Origin: Lutjanus erythropterus
Taxonomy: Eukaryota; Chordata; Actinopteri; Lutjaniformes; Lutjanidae
NCBI GenBank assembly: GCA_020091685.1
Contig: CM034606.1
Span: 23,142,695-23,206,694 of the forward strand
DNA: 64,000 nt
Direction of reading: 5' to 3'
Every line of letters starts with the position of its first letter. Positions within the stretch are counted from its first letter, which is position 1. The notes beneath the pieces are model-generated. The model was not told the origin of the DNA, made no database searches, and worked only from the letters and a program-made list of their open reading frames with translations. Positions 24,501 to 35,877 of this stretch are shown here, piece after piece. Both the position numbers and the translations under genes were made by a program.

Positions 24501-25599
24501 TTTCCATTCCCCTCTTTTTTCTGCCAGCTTTCTTTGGCTACTGGAGGCTATATACAACACAACCCCCTCCTTCTCTTCCTTTACTTGGACATCCTTGATC
24601 AAACGGCTTCTTTAATCAAAGCATGGTCTGACTGCTACTCAAGGCCTTGTGTCTCACCTGGGAGAGGTTTCCCTAGACAGGTATATACTTTGTGGGCTGT
24701 CCAGAGCAACCAGAACCCCCTGTGGCCATGCTGTGCAGTCTTTTCATGAAGGCTATCAAAAATAGGTTGGAGAGCATAAGTGCACCACTTTTATGTGAGG
24801 CAAATGAAAACAAAAGCAATTAAGTTGCTTCAGAGGCAAACATATTTTGTAAAACCGGCCAAAAATCTCGTACAGCAACCAAAGAGCAAGTTGGGCATTC
24901 ATAAGGAGGTGAAGAAAGGTGAGTTGAAGCCTAAGTGAACAAGTGGTACCTACTCACCCATAACCTTCCCTGTGACTGTCTCTTTGCTTTTCTGTCTTTA
25001 TATTCAGGCATTTTCCCCCAGAATTCAACATCTACTAAAAGAAAAGGCGAGGAGATGGGTACAGGGTTAGATGACTTAGGACCCAGGTGCTACTCAGAGT
25101 TTCTCTTCACCTCTTTCCACCTCTCAGCTCACTCGTGCCTGCTTCCAATAGTGATTGACAGTCCATGCTAGAACAGTGTGATGCTGTCTGCTAGATAGCT
25201 TCATGATTTCCACACTCTTAATTCAATTACTTTTCTCCCTGACTTGTACAATAGCTTAGACAAAAAGTAGCAGGGTCTTAAACAACCTCATTTGAATAAT
25301 CTTATAGCAGAGGAAGGATACATTTACATAACCACAAGCTGGCTTCCACTCAAGGCACTGGATGCTTTGACTGCATCTTCGGATTTATTTCCATCTCTTA
25401 AAATTGGCTGGGAATTCATACTATTTTGTGGAAAATACAGTAAGCGACTCTCTTAAATTGCTTCTTTTAGAGGGACAATAAATTAATGCATCCTAGAATG
25501 TTTCAAAGCAAGGTGCACTAAAATAAAGTGCTATCAAAAGTGAATTCTATTATATTATAATAACTGTTGGGATATGCTTACCCAATGTGTATCTTTCCG
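21569..25599. other. no gene seen over 4 kb
   Basis: Repeat-poor to moderately AT-rich sequence with no supportable coding frame. Open frames of 60-96 codons overlap one another on both strands, carry no domain and lack conserved context. A TGAG-type donor-like site (AAAG|GTGAGT, about 24917) has no open exon before it. Confidence 0.5.
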
Positions 25600-26010
25600 A
25601 ACTAACAGCAGCATCCTTTTGGCAAAGGCTTTTGACTTATGCTGCCTTCATGTGCAGTGCCCTCAGTAGCTCAGCCTGATCAAAGCAGTGTCAACAGCTC
25701 CATGAGACAAGGCCGGAAGATCTCCAGATAGATGAATAGATTAGCATCATTAATGGCAGTGACACAAGGATTTAATTGTGGCTCTTGTATTCCGGCTAGC
25801 ATGGCCCCCGGCGGGCTATCTCTCAGTGGTGAAGCACAGCCGACTGCAGCAGTCACAAAAAGGCAGGCCTGACTGATTGGCCGAGATGTAAATTTCATAG
25901 AGCTATATCCATGGTTACACTTCCATTTCATTTGGAGAGAGCCGCTTGTTCATCTAGTTGCGTCCACTTGACAAGCAAGCTAATTATCAGTGGCTGGGAC
26001 TTGCCTAAAG
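25600..26010. promoter_or_regulatory. candidate conserved non-coding element
   Basis: Dense, complex, repeat-free sequence with homeodomain-type sites (GCATCATTAATGGCAG near 25745, CTAATTATCAG near 25980) and GATTTAATTG near 25770. All frames are interrupted, apart from a short minus-strand frame of 83 codons with no domain. The texture is that of vertebrate developmental enhancers. This is inference from composition; alignment to other fish and tetrapods is the test. Confidence 0.3.
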
Positions 26011-27505
26011 ATGGCCAGATTACTCAAGCGAGGACAAACTGAAGAAGCTTTTTGTGTATCTTAAGAAGCAAAGAAAAAATAGGAGGTAAAGGACTGTGAA
26101 GCAGAGTGATGAATGATAATGGCATAACTGGTATTTGGTACTGATGCTTAGAACAGTGTGTGTAAAAGACTATCCTCAGTAATGAATAATAGTTATGATA
26201 GCACACACACAGGCAAGATATCAAACACTCCAACAAAATATGCATGCCATTTATAAAAGACACATTTTCCTGTTGCGTGCAAGTGCTTTTAGCAGTTCCA
26301 CTGAAATGTCGAGTACATTTTAAACATGAACCTAGGCAAAAGCATCACACTCCATTACAATCAATTTTGTTACAAAGTTCTAAAGAAAATGAAAACGCAA
26401 ACATTAACACAGTACAGCGGTCTCACTTAAGGGTGGGCATTGACGTCACCGGTGTCACACTCACCCACGACGTGGATTTTGCAATACTGTGGAGTATCAT
26501 CATTCAAGGTAGTGAAGATTCAGTGGATTCATTTCTTTTTTTTGTTGTTGTTGTTGATGGAAATGTCCCCACAGCAAGAAGAAAACTCATACGTGTGCAC
26601 TAAGTTCTCCACTTTACTCTGTACTGTTTTGCTTCATTTCAGAACTGAAGAATGTATTGACACTGACGGGTCCTCACATTGCTTTTTATGGAACTTCATA
26701 CTGCAACAACACAAGCTCAGCTGATTTGGTTATTATACAAAACTTCCCTCTGCTGTGTGGTCTGCCAAGGTGTGTGTGTGTGTCTGCTGCTGCTGTATGG
26801 AAATGTACTGACAGATATACCCTGTGCTACACTGAATATTGTCTTTATATTTATACCCTGGGTTTTCTGGCAAATAAATGCTGGTGAGATGACTAATCCA
26901 GCCCTTGTCTAAGTCAATGAATGAATCACAATATGTTTACTAATTAACCTACATTATGGGGCAGGCTGCTCCTCCCAAAAGACATGTAGGCCTGCACCTC
27001 TTTTTCATTTATATTTGGAGCCAATAAACACATCTGTTTTTTTAATCTTTGTTTTAAATCTTTCATAAGATGTGCCTGCCTTACATTGCCAACAGAATGA
27101 AAACAGGTACAATCATGTTATTATTTTTGTAAGTTAGTGATATAATGCAGTCACCATAAAACAACAACAACAACAAAAAATGTAATATAAACTTGCACAC
27201 CCGAGTCTCACTGTATGCTGTGGGCAAAAATAAGAGTGCACATATAAATGAAATGCACCAATACTCCATTGACTGAAATCTTGACAAACCAATATTTCTT
27301 TATCACTTTCTTTCATCAACACAAAGATTGGATATCATGTGTGGAGATGTTTCTGTTGGTTGAGTGAGTTCTATTATGTCGTGCAAACTTAATCGATCAC
27401 AGAGAAGTATATTTGAGAGAATATGAAGGTTTATTCAATAATACTCAGCGCTATGAAATACGATCATCAACTGAGCTTTGTGAAGAGTGATCTATAGCTC
27501 TCATG
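26011..27505. other. no gene seen
   Basis: Contains a short (GTT)n at 26541-26555, a short (TG)n at 26770-26783 followed by TGCTGCTGCTG, and a short (CAA)n at 27162-27175. Overlapping frames at 26244-26912 have no recognisable domain. Confidence 0.45.
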
Positions 27506-27509
27506 ACTG

Positions 27510-28000
27510 CCTCTACTTTAACCTTTTTTTTTTCTTTCTTAGACCATCCATTTCCACCAGAGGGAAGAGCAGAAGATGACGCAAAAGAAGGCACCAGCAG
27601 TAAAAGGGAGAAAATGCCACATGACAGCACATGGGAGGCCTATTTAATTTGCCCGGACCAAAGCCATGACCAAAGCTGGGGAGCATTATGAATAAATGAC
27701 ATGCATTGTTTCACATGGATCTGCTTTGACTTTCACTGTTTTTGTTAACTTTGTCATTTTCCTGCTCTCTCTCCGCTCGCAGCGCCATGCCTGCACAAAT
27801 GGAAGCTTCTGAAATAAGTCCAGAGTACCAGCATGTTCCTCCTCCCCCTTGTCTGTGCTGTAAAGGATGTCCCCTCGCTGCTGCTATGTAAATGTCCCCT
27901 GCTTCGCTGATGGATCTTCACAGGGTGGATTCAACAGCAGGATCTGATTGAATTTCCCACCATTAGATTAATCTCAAGCAGACACATGGAGCCTCCTGCA
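27510..28000 (+). promoter_or_regulatory. candidate conserved block with exon-like borders
   Basis: Complex sequence following a strong pyrimidine tract ending TTTCTTTCTTAG (27530-27541). A second pyrimidine tract ending CCGCTCGCAG closes at 27782. The first is followed by an open frame of about 49 codons (DHPFPPEGRAEDD to QSWGAL, stop at 27689-27691). The second is followed by a 34-codon ATG frame (27787-27891) including PPPPCLCCKGC. Neither encodes a domain I know. TTAGATTAATCTC (about 27963) is an Otx/Pitx-like palindromic site. I favour a regulatory element; an exon is possible. Confidence 0.25.
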
Positions 28001-28460
28001 CAGATGCATAAAATGCATATGTCTGTCCCACATGAATATGAACCTAGTCACATTCACACAAATAGACAAAAGAGTCAAGAAGCACACATACACAGCCACA
28101 AACAAAGTCCCATTATTAGTTATTTGTTTCACTCCCAGACTAGACATGGTCTCCCTTTTGTATTAGGCAGCTTAAAAAAAAAAGACCATGTCTATCATGT
28201 GGGGCTGGACTGATTATACCAATATCAAAGGCTCTAAAAGACACAGAATAAAGCAAGCGTGCTTATGACACCCCAGTGACTGAATGACATAAAAGTGTAG
28301 GATGGCTGACTGTGAATGACACCACTGACAAAAGCCTTTTGAGTTTGTTATAACGTCCATCGTGAGAAGAAAAAAAGAACTAAGGGCTATTTATAATAAA
28401 TTTCATTTGTTGAGAGTCATCAGTGATTATCAGAACAAGTACAGGCGCAAATTATTCATT
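28001..28460. other. no gene seen
   Basis: Nothing recognisable. A run of 10 A lies at about 28173-28182. Confidence 0.45.
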
Positions 28461-28464
28461 CCTG

Positions 28465-28690
28465 AACTTTTTTACATCAAGGACCCCCACTGTAGATACA
28501 CATTAGATCACAGACCCCTACTTTGAGAGGGTGTTATCTTAAAAAAATCCCCCTGATCCCCAAATTAGGATCACTATAAGTTACACTGAATCAAAATGGC
28601 CAATGCTCTTATTTTCCTAGTTTTCTCTTAGTGCAGATCCCCTACAAGCTTCTCAAGGACTCCTGTTGGTCTCCTGACCCACTGGAATGA
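28465..28690 (+). repeat. fish repeat with 'GGACCCCC' motifs
   Basis: TTTTTTACATCAAGGACCCCC, ACAGACCCCTACTTTGAGAG and CTCAAGGACTCCTGTTGGTC follow the order of a known dispersed fish repeat (hAT-like in my recollection). The ends are not resolved. Confidence 0.4.
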
Positions 28691-29699
28691 GATACAACAA
28701 AACATTTTGCCCTGTCACTTGCCCTTGCAGGCACTTGAGCACACACAGTATGCAGTGCATGAACACAATGAATACACTACATGAACAAAGGAAGCCCAGC
28801 AGCCACACTGGAAATAATGTGAAAAATAAAATCTAATGCTAGACACTATTCATGTACAATCCACTCTTCAAACCCAATTATTTATTACCACAATGCAACA
28901 ATATCACAATAAGAGTTGACAGCTATGATTACTTCTCCCGACGTAATTGTACTTTGCAGCTAATTACCACATTTAATGTTAAAAAATGTCCACTTTTTCT
29001 TTTAGAACAGACTGTTATGGTCCTCTGGTGGCAGTCAAGCTCTAAAACCAAACTTGAGACAGAGTGGTGGGCAACTATTATTATGTGCTCATATTCAATT
29101 CAAGTATAGTGGATTTAGTTTTGATATAACTGCAAGTCATGTTAGGAAAAATTATCATAATCATCTCATTTTAAATTATGTATTAGGTTAGTCAGGGCAA
29201 TAGAATGCGTCTGAAAACTGTTTACCATTGATTTTTTTAAACAATGGGAGCCTTTGACCTCTGTTAAACAAAGTAAACTTGCAGAGACAAGAATAGCTTG
29301 TGGCAAATACGTTGGTGAGTTTAGAACTAAATGCATTAACAGTGATAGGAAATAAATTAAATTACACAGATGCTCCTTTAGGTCTCTTCTGCAGTGTGTA
29401 ATTGTTGTGATACTATTGAATTTATGGTTAACTGAGCCATTACGTCTATTTAAACTGGGAATTTTGAGTCATTGTCTCAGAAGAACTACTTTCCTTTTCC
29501 CTTTAAGTTATAAGATTCACAATTTTCATGGTTTTTGAACAGTGGTATCAGTTTTTCTGGGTGAGTTTCTCTTTTCTCCTCTAGTTTTCTTCTGTTTAAT
29601 TTAATAAAATTGGATCTAAGAGTTGTTTCCGGGCCCCAAGTGCCACTGCTGCTGCTGGACAGCTGTTTGTAGATTGGATAAAGATACTTAGAAGGACCT
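28691..29699. other. no gene seen
   Basis: AT-rich; no supportable gene or repeat. Confidence 0.45.
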
Positions 29700-30014
29700 T
29701 ATTTGTGCTTTGTGCATATGTTCAGAGAAAGGTGCTGATATGAATCTCTGTGGAACAGTTGGTTTCCGACACATCTGTTTGTGCTCAGACAAGGGTGTCA
29801 TTTTCTAACAACCTTGCTGACAGTCCAAGTACTGCAGTAGTTGGTTCTAAATTAAACTTTTTGAATTTACACTGTGAAAGGTCGCTTGAATGCCTTGTCA
29901 AGTGCATTTATTATTTTTTGGTTGTTTCATTTGCGAGTGGGAGTTGGTTACTAAGATACCATGCAACATTGTCAAGAATAAAAACACTGATAAACTTTAA
30001 AAAAAAAAAAAAAG
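29700..30014 (+). mobile_element. possible retrocopy or LINE 3' end with poly-A
   Basis: A canonical AATAAA (29977-29982) is followed 16 bases later by 16 A (29999-30014). That arrangement is expected where a polyadenylated RNA was copied into DNA. The upstream sequence is not recognised. A 98-codon frame crosses the poly-A and is therefore not a real gene. No target duplication was found with confidence, and the left boundary is arbitrary. Confidence 0.35.
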
Positions 30015-30229
30015 TTTTCTCATACTGCTGCATAATGAAATTCTAGATTATGGCTACAAGCTACCTCCCACTTCAGACTTGAGATTTGCTTTGTACTTGG
30101 CTACCAGCGTGCACAATACCTCATCATTCTTCTCCGATGCCTCACTCTGCCTTTCCCTGACATGATAAACACGGCTTATATTGGCTTATATACATATTGA
30201 GGGACACTATAATGAAGTATAACACATCA

Positions 30230-30781
30230 CTTTGTACTCTACATATGATTTGTGATGAACCAGTGACCCAAAATAGGAACAAGAACAACCTTTCCACTCA
30301 GCACTATGCCTCTTCCAACACAGCCTCACACATAAACAACTCTGAAAATGACATATACGATCAGTGGACAATACCAGCATCAGGAGTACTTTACAACTTC
30401 CTGAAGGATCGGACATCTAAGAAAGCCATTGCAAAGTTCACTGACTCAACTGTTAGGGGCACACTGAAAATTCACCAAGCGATCTCTGGACAGCCAGGTG
30501 CAATTCAGTGGAGGTCCATCTGCAGTAGATTTCTGTAACCTACTATCCGACCGACTGTTGGAAGATCTGAAGGGCAAGTTCATACTGGTCAGATATGAAA
30601 TTGAAACTTTTGTGGGCCAGGCCATCCAGGTAGTGGGTGAAGAAGTGTAAGTGAGCTGCATGCAACCGCTGGTGGGAAGAATGTCTTCACCCGGCCTCAT
30701 CCACCCGGCCTCCTATTCTATTTTGAGTCTGATGTACTGGGTAGAATCTCTGAGGCAGAACCTTTGATTCAGAACTCATGA
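30230..30781 (+). pseudogene. frameshifted coding relic, dispersed fish protein family
   Basis: Three consecutive plus-strand segments read like one protein. The first (to about 30505, same frame as the ATG at 30197) includes YDQWTIPASGVLYNFLKDR and AISGQPGAIQ. After a frameshift near 30505 comes GGPSAVDFCNLLSDRLLEDL then KGKFILVRYEIETFVGQAIQ then VVGEEV, a stop (TAA 30648-30650) and VSCMQ. After a second frameshift near 30665 comes GGKNVFTRPHPPGLLFYFES then DVLGRISEAEPLIQNS, ending at TGA 30779-30781. Two frameshifts and one stop make it a pseudogene. The pattern (K-F-x-x-V-x-Y ... GQ ... EVxVSCMQ ... GGKN ... LFYFESDVL ... EPL) resembles repeated uncharacterised proteins that I recall from fish genomes, possibly transposon-borne. 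I cannot name a function. Confidence 0.55.
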
Positions 30782-32399
30782 AACATTTCCAACCTCACAC
30801 AACCTGAAATTTCAGATGTTTTGTCACCCCGACACACACTTTTCTGGTGAAGAACGGGATTTCATTGGAAACTTTTCATAGCGAATACATTTTTCTTGGC
30901 TGAAACCACAATAGAAGGCGTGATTTCCCCCTGATTATTCTTGTTGTCCGAAGATAAAAACTTTACAGCAATGTCTGCAATGGATGAGCTTGAGTCCACC
31001 CACACCTCACGTCTCTGACAGAACAATTCCTAAAAACAATTTCCTGGTCTTAAAACCACGAGGCGAGGCCATTCAGTCTTACTGTATTATGAACAAATTT
31101 TAACATGTATAAGGCCCGTAGAAGATCTCCCTGTGATCATTCAATTAGTCTGTGATCCTCTCATTAGCACTTTTTCAAAAATTTAGCTCATACTTTGTGA
31201 AAAAAGGAATGAACCAGACTAATTTTTGAGATGAAACAGGCAATTATACCATTGTAAGTAATCTGCCTAATTGTGATGGGTTTTAACTATTCAGTAATAT
31301 TGTGGTATACCATAATCAGCTAAGGCACAAGGATGCATTTGTGCAGGCAGCTTTGATGGTTTGGAGAGTAAAGAACAGAATAAAGACTTTTCAAAAGATA
31401 TGCAGAGGCTTTGATGAATTATGTATAAGACATATGAAAACACAAAGCAACGTACCTATTTCACTGATTGAAAACAAATTTAGAGACTATGATGGGCTGA
31501 TGACGGCCAGCTGGACAATTTTAAAATATCGTCCAACCCTACTATGCGTTGAAGAAACGCTGGTTTAAATCATTATGATTTTCAGGGTTAAACTGTGTTG
31601 ATTACTAATTCTGTTGAATTTAATTTTTATTGATTAATTTAATTGATGTTAAATTAAGCTCTTGTTGTATAAATTGATATTCCTATCTGAGGAAGCCAGT
31701 TAACCCTGGTTTTGTCTTAAATGCCACCCAGCAATATTTATGATGTTGCATTGAATTACAACAAACAGAAAGGACAGAGCCCATTCTTATCATACTGGTT
31801 GAGAAAAGTCAAGCATTATAAAAATTATTCAAACTGGAGCATAATTTTCGTGTCGGGTTTTGTCTACTGAAACACGTGTTCTCTAAATCCCGTCACAATA
31901 CCTTCAAGCAATTTATCCCATTGCTTAAACTGGCGATGAATAATGTATCTATAGTGTGCTGTTACTTAAAGGAACATATTGTATAAAACAAAATAACGAG
32001 TAGCTTCTGGTGCATCAGATTTCTCACATTAACATTTGACTGCATTTCTCGGACTCTTTCAAGGTAGCAGTGTCTCAATTCAGGCCGACTAGAACAGAAA
32101 AATAAAAGAAATGACCTGCATGATGTGGATAAACCTTAAGTTAAATGAAGTGTGCGGCTCATGGTGAGTTCCAGGGTTGGAGACCAGACATAATAGTTCA
32201 CTCAAGATAATAAGCAATAACAATTACTTTGATTTGAGTATTTCCCCGACTCCTAGTTGCCAAGTAATAATGTGTGGTTATTAAAACAATCTTGGTGCTT
32301 CTTGGGAGAGCTGGTTGATGAACATCTAAAAACATTCGTTCATATACATTTATTCCATATTTTAATGTATAAAAACAATCAATCAATATATTTAACTTA
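30782..32399. other. no gene seen
   Basis: No supportable gene. The 88-codon frame at 31302-31568 has no recognisable domain. Bases 31610-31680 are extremely AT-rich with repeated TTAATT. Confidence 0.45.
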
Positions 32400-33520
32400 T
32401 TTCAACAGCATGCGGTGACCTTTCAACTACCCCTAAGCTCAATTTTCCATAATATAAGGTGGCTTGTGAATGAATGTATGTTCAGAGGATCAACTTTAAA
32501 GAAAAGAGGAGCCTTTGTTAGGGAACCAACTCTAGATTTTAGCATATGGTTAGCTGCCTTAGCCTGGAGCAGCTTGAACATTATAGAGGGATTACTCTCC
32601 CAGGACAGATTATAATCACTGTGTGCCCAGCATCAACGTTAGGGTCATTTCTTCCCCCCCGTTTCTTTATAGCTATATGTAGGTGACGCAGCATTTTAGA
32701 CGAATGAGCTAGAGCGGACACTGAGGTCATCAAGGTGCTGCTGCTTTCTGCCTTCACACCAGATGGCGAGCCCCGTCTCACCTCGTTCTTCTCTTCACAC
32801 AGCTCATTTTTCTAACTTTTACCATGGAAGTCAGTCAATGCTATTCTTGCTGAGAGAGATATCTCCTGCTGCCAAAGACGGCATCGCGAGGCCCGCCGTC
32901 AAGTCAAATGAATGCAGATGCATTTATGAGATGCAAGCTTCTGTTTACAGCAATAATTTCTCTCAGTGGGGGTTATCACTGCGAAGCACCCTGCGTATAG
33001 ATCATCTGTTAAACACATCTCATCTCTCATGCTCTCTTTTCTAACCTTCCTCAGCAAAACAGTGGCTAATTAGTTCTACCCAGTTTTGTACTAATTTACC
33101 GCAGTACGTTTACGCTGTTCTCAAATCTCAAAAGGTGCTTAAAGACGAATGCGTCTGCGGTATTGTCCATTTGTGTGTGTTTATGCTTGCAGTGTGTTCC
33201 CGCCTGATGAAGACACGTCTTCCCAGGATGATGTATGCATGATAAGCGACTGTGAATCAAACTGCGAGCTGAATTGCAGCATTGGAGAGAAAATGACTGA
33301 GAGAAAGACACTGAAGAGAGAGAGAGAGGGAGAGGAGAGCCGCAGAGCCCCTGGGCTGGGTAATTGTAATGGTGTCAAATGAATAAGGTCATTACTGTTA
33401 ATGTCTTTCAGGGCATTACCGTCTATTTGTTATGTCCTTTATACACGCAGGCAATGCCTGGATTATGAAACAAAGGCTCAAGTATAATTTGCATCACTTG
33501 AAGATATAACAAACAGACAC
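32400..33520. promoter_or_regulatory. long low-repeat block, conserved-element-like
   Basis: About 1.1 kb almost free of recognisable repeats. It includes GC-richer complex patches (32870-32990, 33190-33260, 33405-33490) and AT-core motifs such as GTATAATTTGCATCA near 33483. One segment (33193-33359) is bounded by an acceptor-like TTTATGCTTGCAG and a donor-like GG|GTAATT, and has an open frame including FPPDEDTSSQDDVCMISDC. It ends in a low-complexity RE-rich stretch that arises from a GA repeat. I cannot match it to a protein. Cluster of enhancers is my preferred reading, with a cryptic exon as the alternative. Confidence 0.25.
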
Positions 33521-33944
33521 ATTCTCTTTCCGTTTTATTGTCTTATTTTTATTTTTCACACTGATGACTTGGCATGAAATAATGGAGCCACTCTTGGCTG
33601 TGGATTACCTCAAGTGTATCATAAAAGGAGTGAAGATTTTTCTGCATATTTTTGTTTTAAAAAAATATTAAATAACTTTCTCTCATAAAACATTGAAGAC
33701 TCAAATAATCTTCCTGACAACATGTACAAATCCCAACAGTCAGATTTAAATGCAAAGATTTTAAAAATGTAACTGTAGCTAGCTACCAGAACTTAAGGGA
33801 CCAGAAATGATATATTCCCTTGTTGCAGCTTGTGTTTGATTGTCTGCTTTTCTCTTTTTAACACAGAAGTACACTAAATGTTTTGGGATCTTGACTTACA
33901 TTCATTGATGATACAATAAGTGGATGGAGCCTTCGGGTAAGAAA
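33521..33944. other. no gene seen
   Basis: AT-rich; nothing recognised. Confidence 0.45.
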
Positions 33945-34090
33945 AGTGAGGTCTTAAACCTGCATTCTTTCTAATGGCCAACAGGGGGTGACTCTGTTGG
34001 TTGCAAAAAGAAGTCTGATTGTATGGAGTCTTATGAGAAAATGACTTACTTGATGTATGATGTCATTAATCAGTTTCCTAATGAGATCTC
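33945..34090 (+). repeat. fragment of a fish repeat ('GGCCAACAGGGGGTGACTC')
   Basis: CTTTCTAATGGCCAACAGGG then GGTGACTCTGTTGGTTGC, followed by AAAAAGAAGTCTGATTG and TATGGAGTCTTATGAGAAAA, is the core of a widespread fish repeat that I recognise from memory. Decayed; ends undefined. Confidence 0.55.
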
Positions 34091-34279
34091 AATCGGGTCG
34101 TCATTATTTCTGCTGAACCGATCAGTCGAAACCAAGCGCAGTACTTCACCTATACAGCTTCACAGTGTTATGGGCACTATGCATGACCTGCTTACAAAAA
34201 ACATGATGACAACTCCCATAATACCAAACTCAAAACCTCAAAAGAGTGGTCAACAAACAAGAGGCGGCACTGACCACCA

Positions 34280-34416
34280 ACATGATCACTTTGGGTTTTA
34301 GGAAACTGGTCTATGTGTCAGAAAGTGAAAAATGCTGATCACAAATCAAACATTTTGTTGAGAAAATAACTGGAGGATTAGTCAGTAATGAAAATAATCA
34401 TTGGTTGCAGCCCTAG
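34280..34416 (-). mobile_element. truncated hAT-like MITE of the TAGGGCTGCAA family
   Basis: Ends AATAATCATTGGTTGCAGCC then CTA at 34416, the family terminus, preceded by GGATTAGTCAGTAATGAA as in the complete copy. Only the terminal ~140 bp is recognisable. Confidence 0.7.
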
Positions 34417-35870
34417 TAGCAGCACATACTGACATGGATGCTCCTGCTCCTGCGTCAGAGCCACTGACTGCTGTCACATGTACCATGTATGTGATACTAA
34501 TGACCCTTGACCTTGTTGGATGCCCCCAGGCCCTGGACGGCCCCATTTGTCCACTTGATGTGGCTGACAGTCTGTCTACCCAGCAGGTCCTCTCAGGCCT
34601 TACTTTCGGCCACTGACCCGCACTAATGAAAAACCAGGCCGTCTGTTATCTTTCTCAAGCCAGGCTTGTTGGCACATGGTGCAACCCACTACAACCCACA
34701 AATACACACTCAGGAGCACACTTAGACTGTACACAACAGTAAACATGCTGGCTCTTTAGTACAGTTACTGGTGCAAGCGTGCAAATACTGTACACATAGA
34801 GGAGAGAATACACATGCACACGCACACACACATACACAGTTGCTATCTTAACATATCTCAGCTGGCACTGAGTGACTGTACTAACACCATGACTCCTGCC
34901 ATATGGCAAGTGACATACTGCTCTTCATTAGGGCTCAAACAGACAGCCCACCAGGGCTAAGCTGTAACTCACTGACACATCACGGGCAAAAAGGCTTCTG
35001 CCCAAATGGCCTAAATTACCTTATGAACATCCATTGTGATGCTTTGTTCCAAAAGGAAAGGCTTTTCATAAGTCTCTTCAGATTTATCAGTTAGATTACA
35101 GATGTACCTACATGTATCTACTAAACAGTAGCCATTGATTTCAATATTTAGGAGAATGTCAGTTTTGGCAGAAGGCAAACAGAATTATACTTGGAAAATG
35201 AGGGATGTTGTTGATTAATGTTGAGTTACAGAGAATTTCTGAAATAGTCCTCAGTAGCCATTTGTCTCAGCAAACCTTAAAAGCCAAATTAGAAGCACAT
35301 TTAACTGGATTTACAGAAAGCAGATACAATATTTCAATGGGCTTTCAAAGAGTACTACATTTGTTACGTTCAATTTTATACATTTATTGTTGGGACACTG
35401 TCAAATTTCTTTTTCGGGGGAGGAGGTGGTGGGGTATAAATTAGCTTCTTGGCCATTTCTGCTATCTTTGATGAATTCAGACACCTCTTGAATATAATGT
35501 GAATATAAACATCCATTTTGTAGGCTAACCAACACCACTGGGTCAGCTAATCTGTTTGTATCATCACAAGGCAACGCTTTTTATTTACTACAATGAGAAA
35601 AAAATACAGACATGCAAATATAATAGGAGATTAATGTTTGTGATCGTACATAAGATCATTGTGAACAAATAACTGCTTTCCTTTCATCTCTACAGCTACA
35701 CATCCATCTCCGCTTTGTGTTTCTCATCTGCCTTTTTCATTCTCCATAAAAACATTATTTATAGCACAATGAGCATTTTTATTGTTCATTTCCAACAGTC
35801 TTCTCCTGAATGAGGGAGACAGCAGATGTACTCTTGATAGGTTTTGCTTCGAACTTTAACAGCATGTTCA
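34417..35870. other. no gene seen
   Basis: Short CA-rich runs at 34808-34840. No supportable gene. Confidence 0.45.
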
Positions 35871-35877
35871 AGATGCA

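Noticed and set aside
29750..30046. 98-codon plus-strand frame.
   Set aside because: It runs through an AATAAA and a poly-A tract (KKKKK), so it cannot be a normal coding frame.
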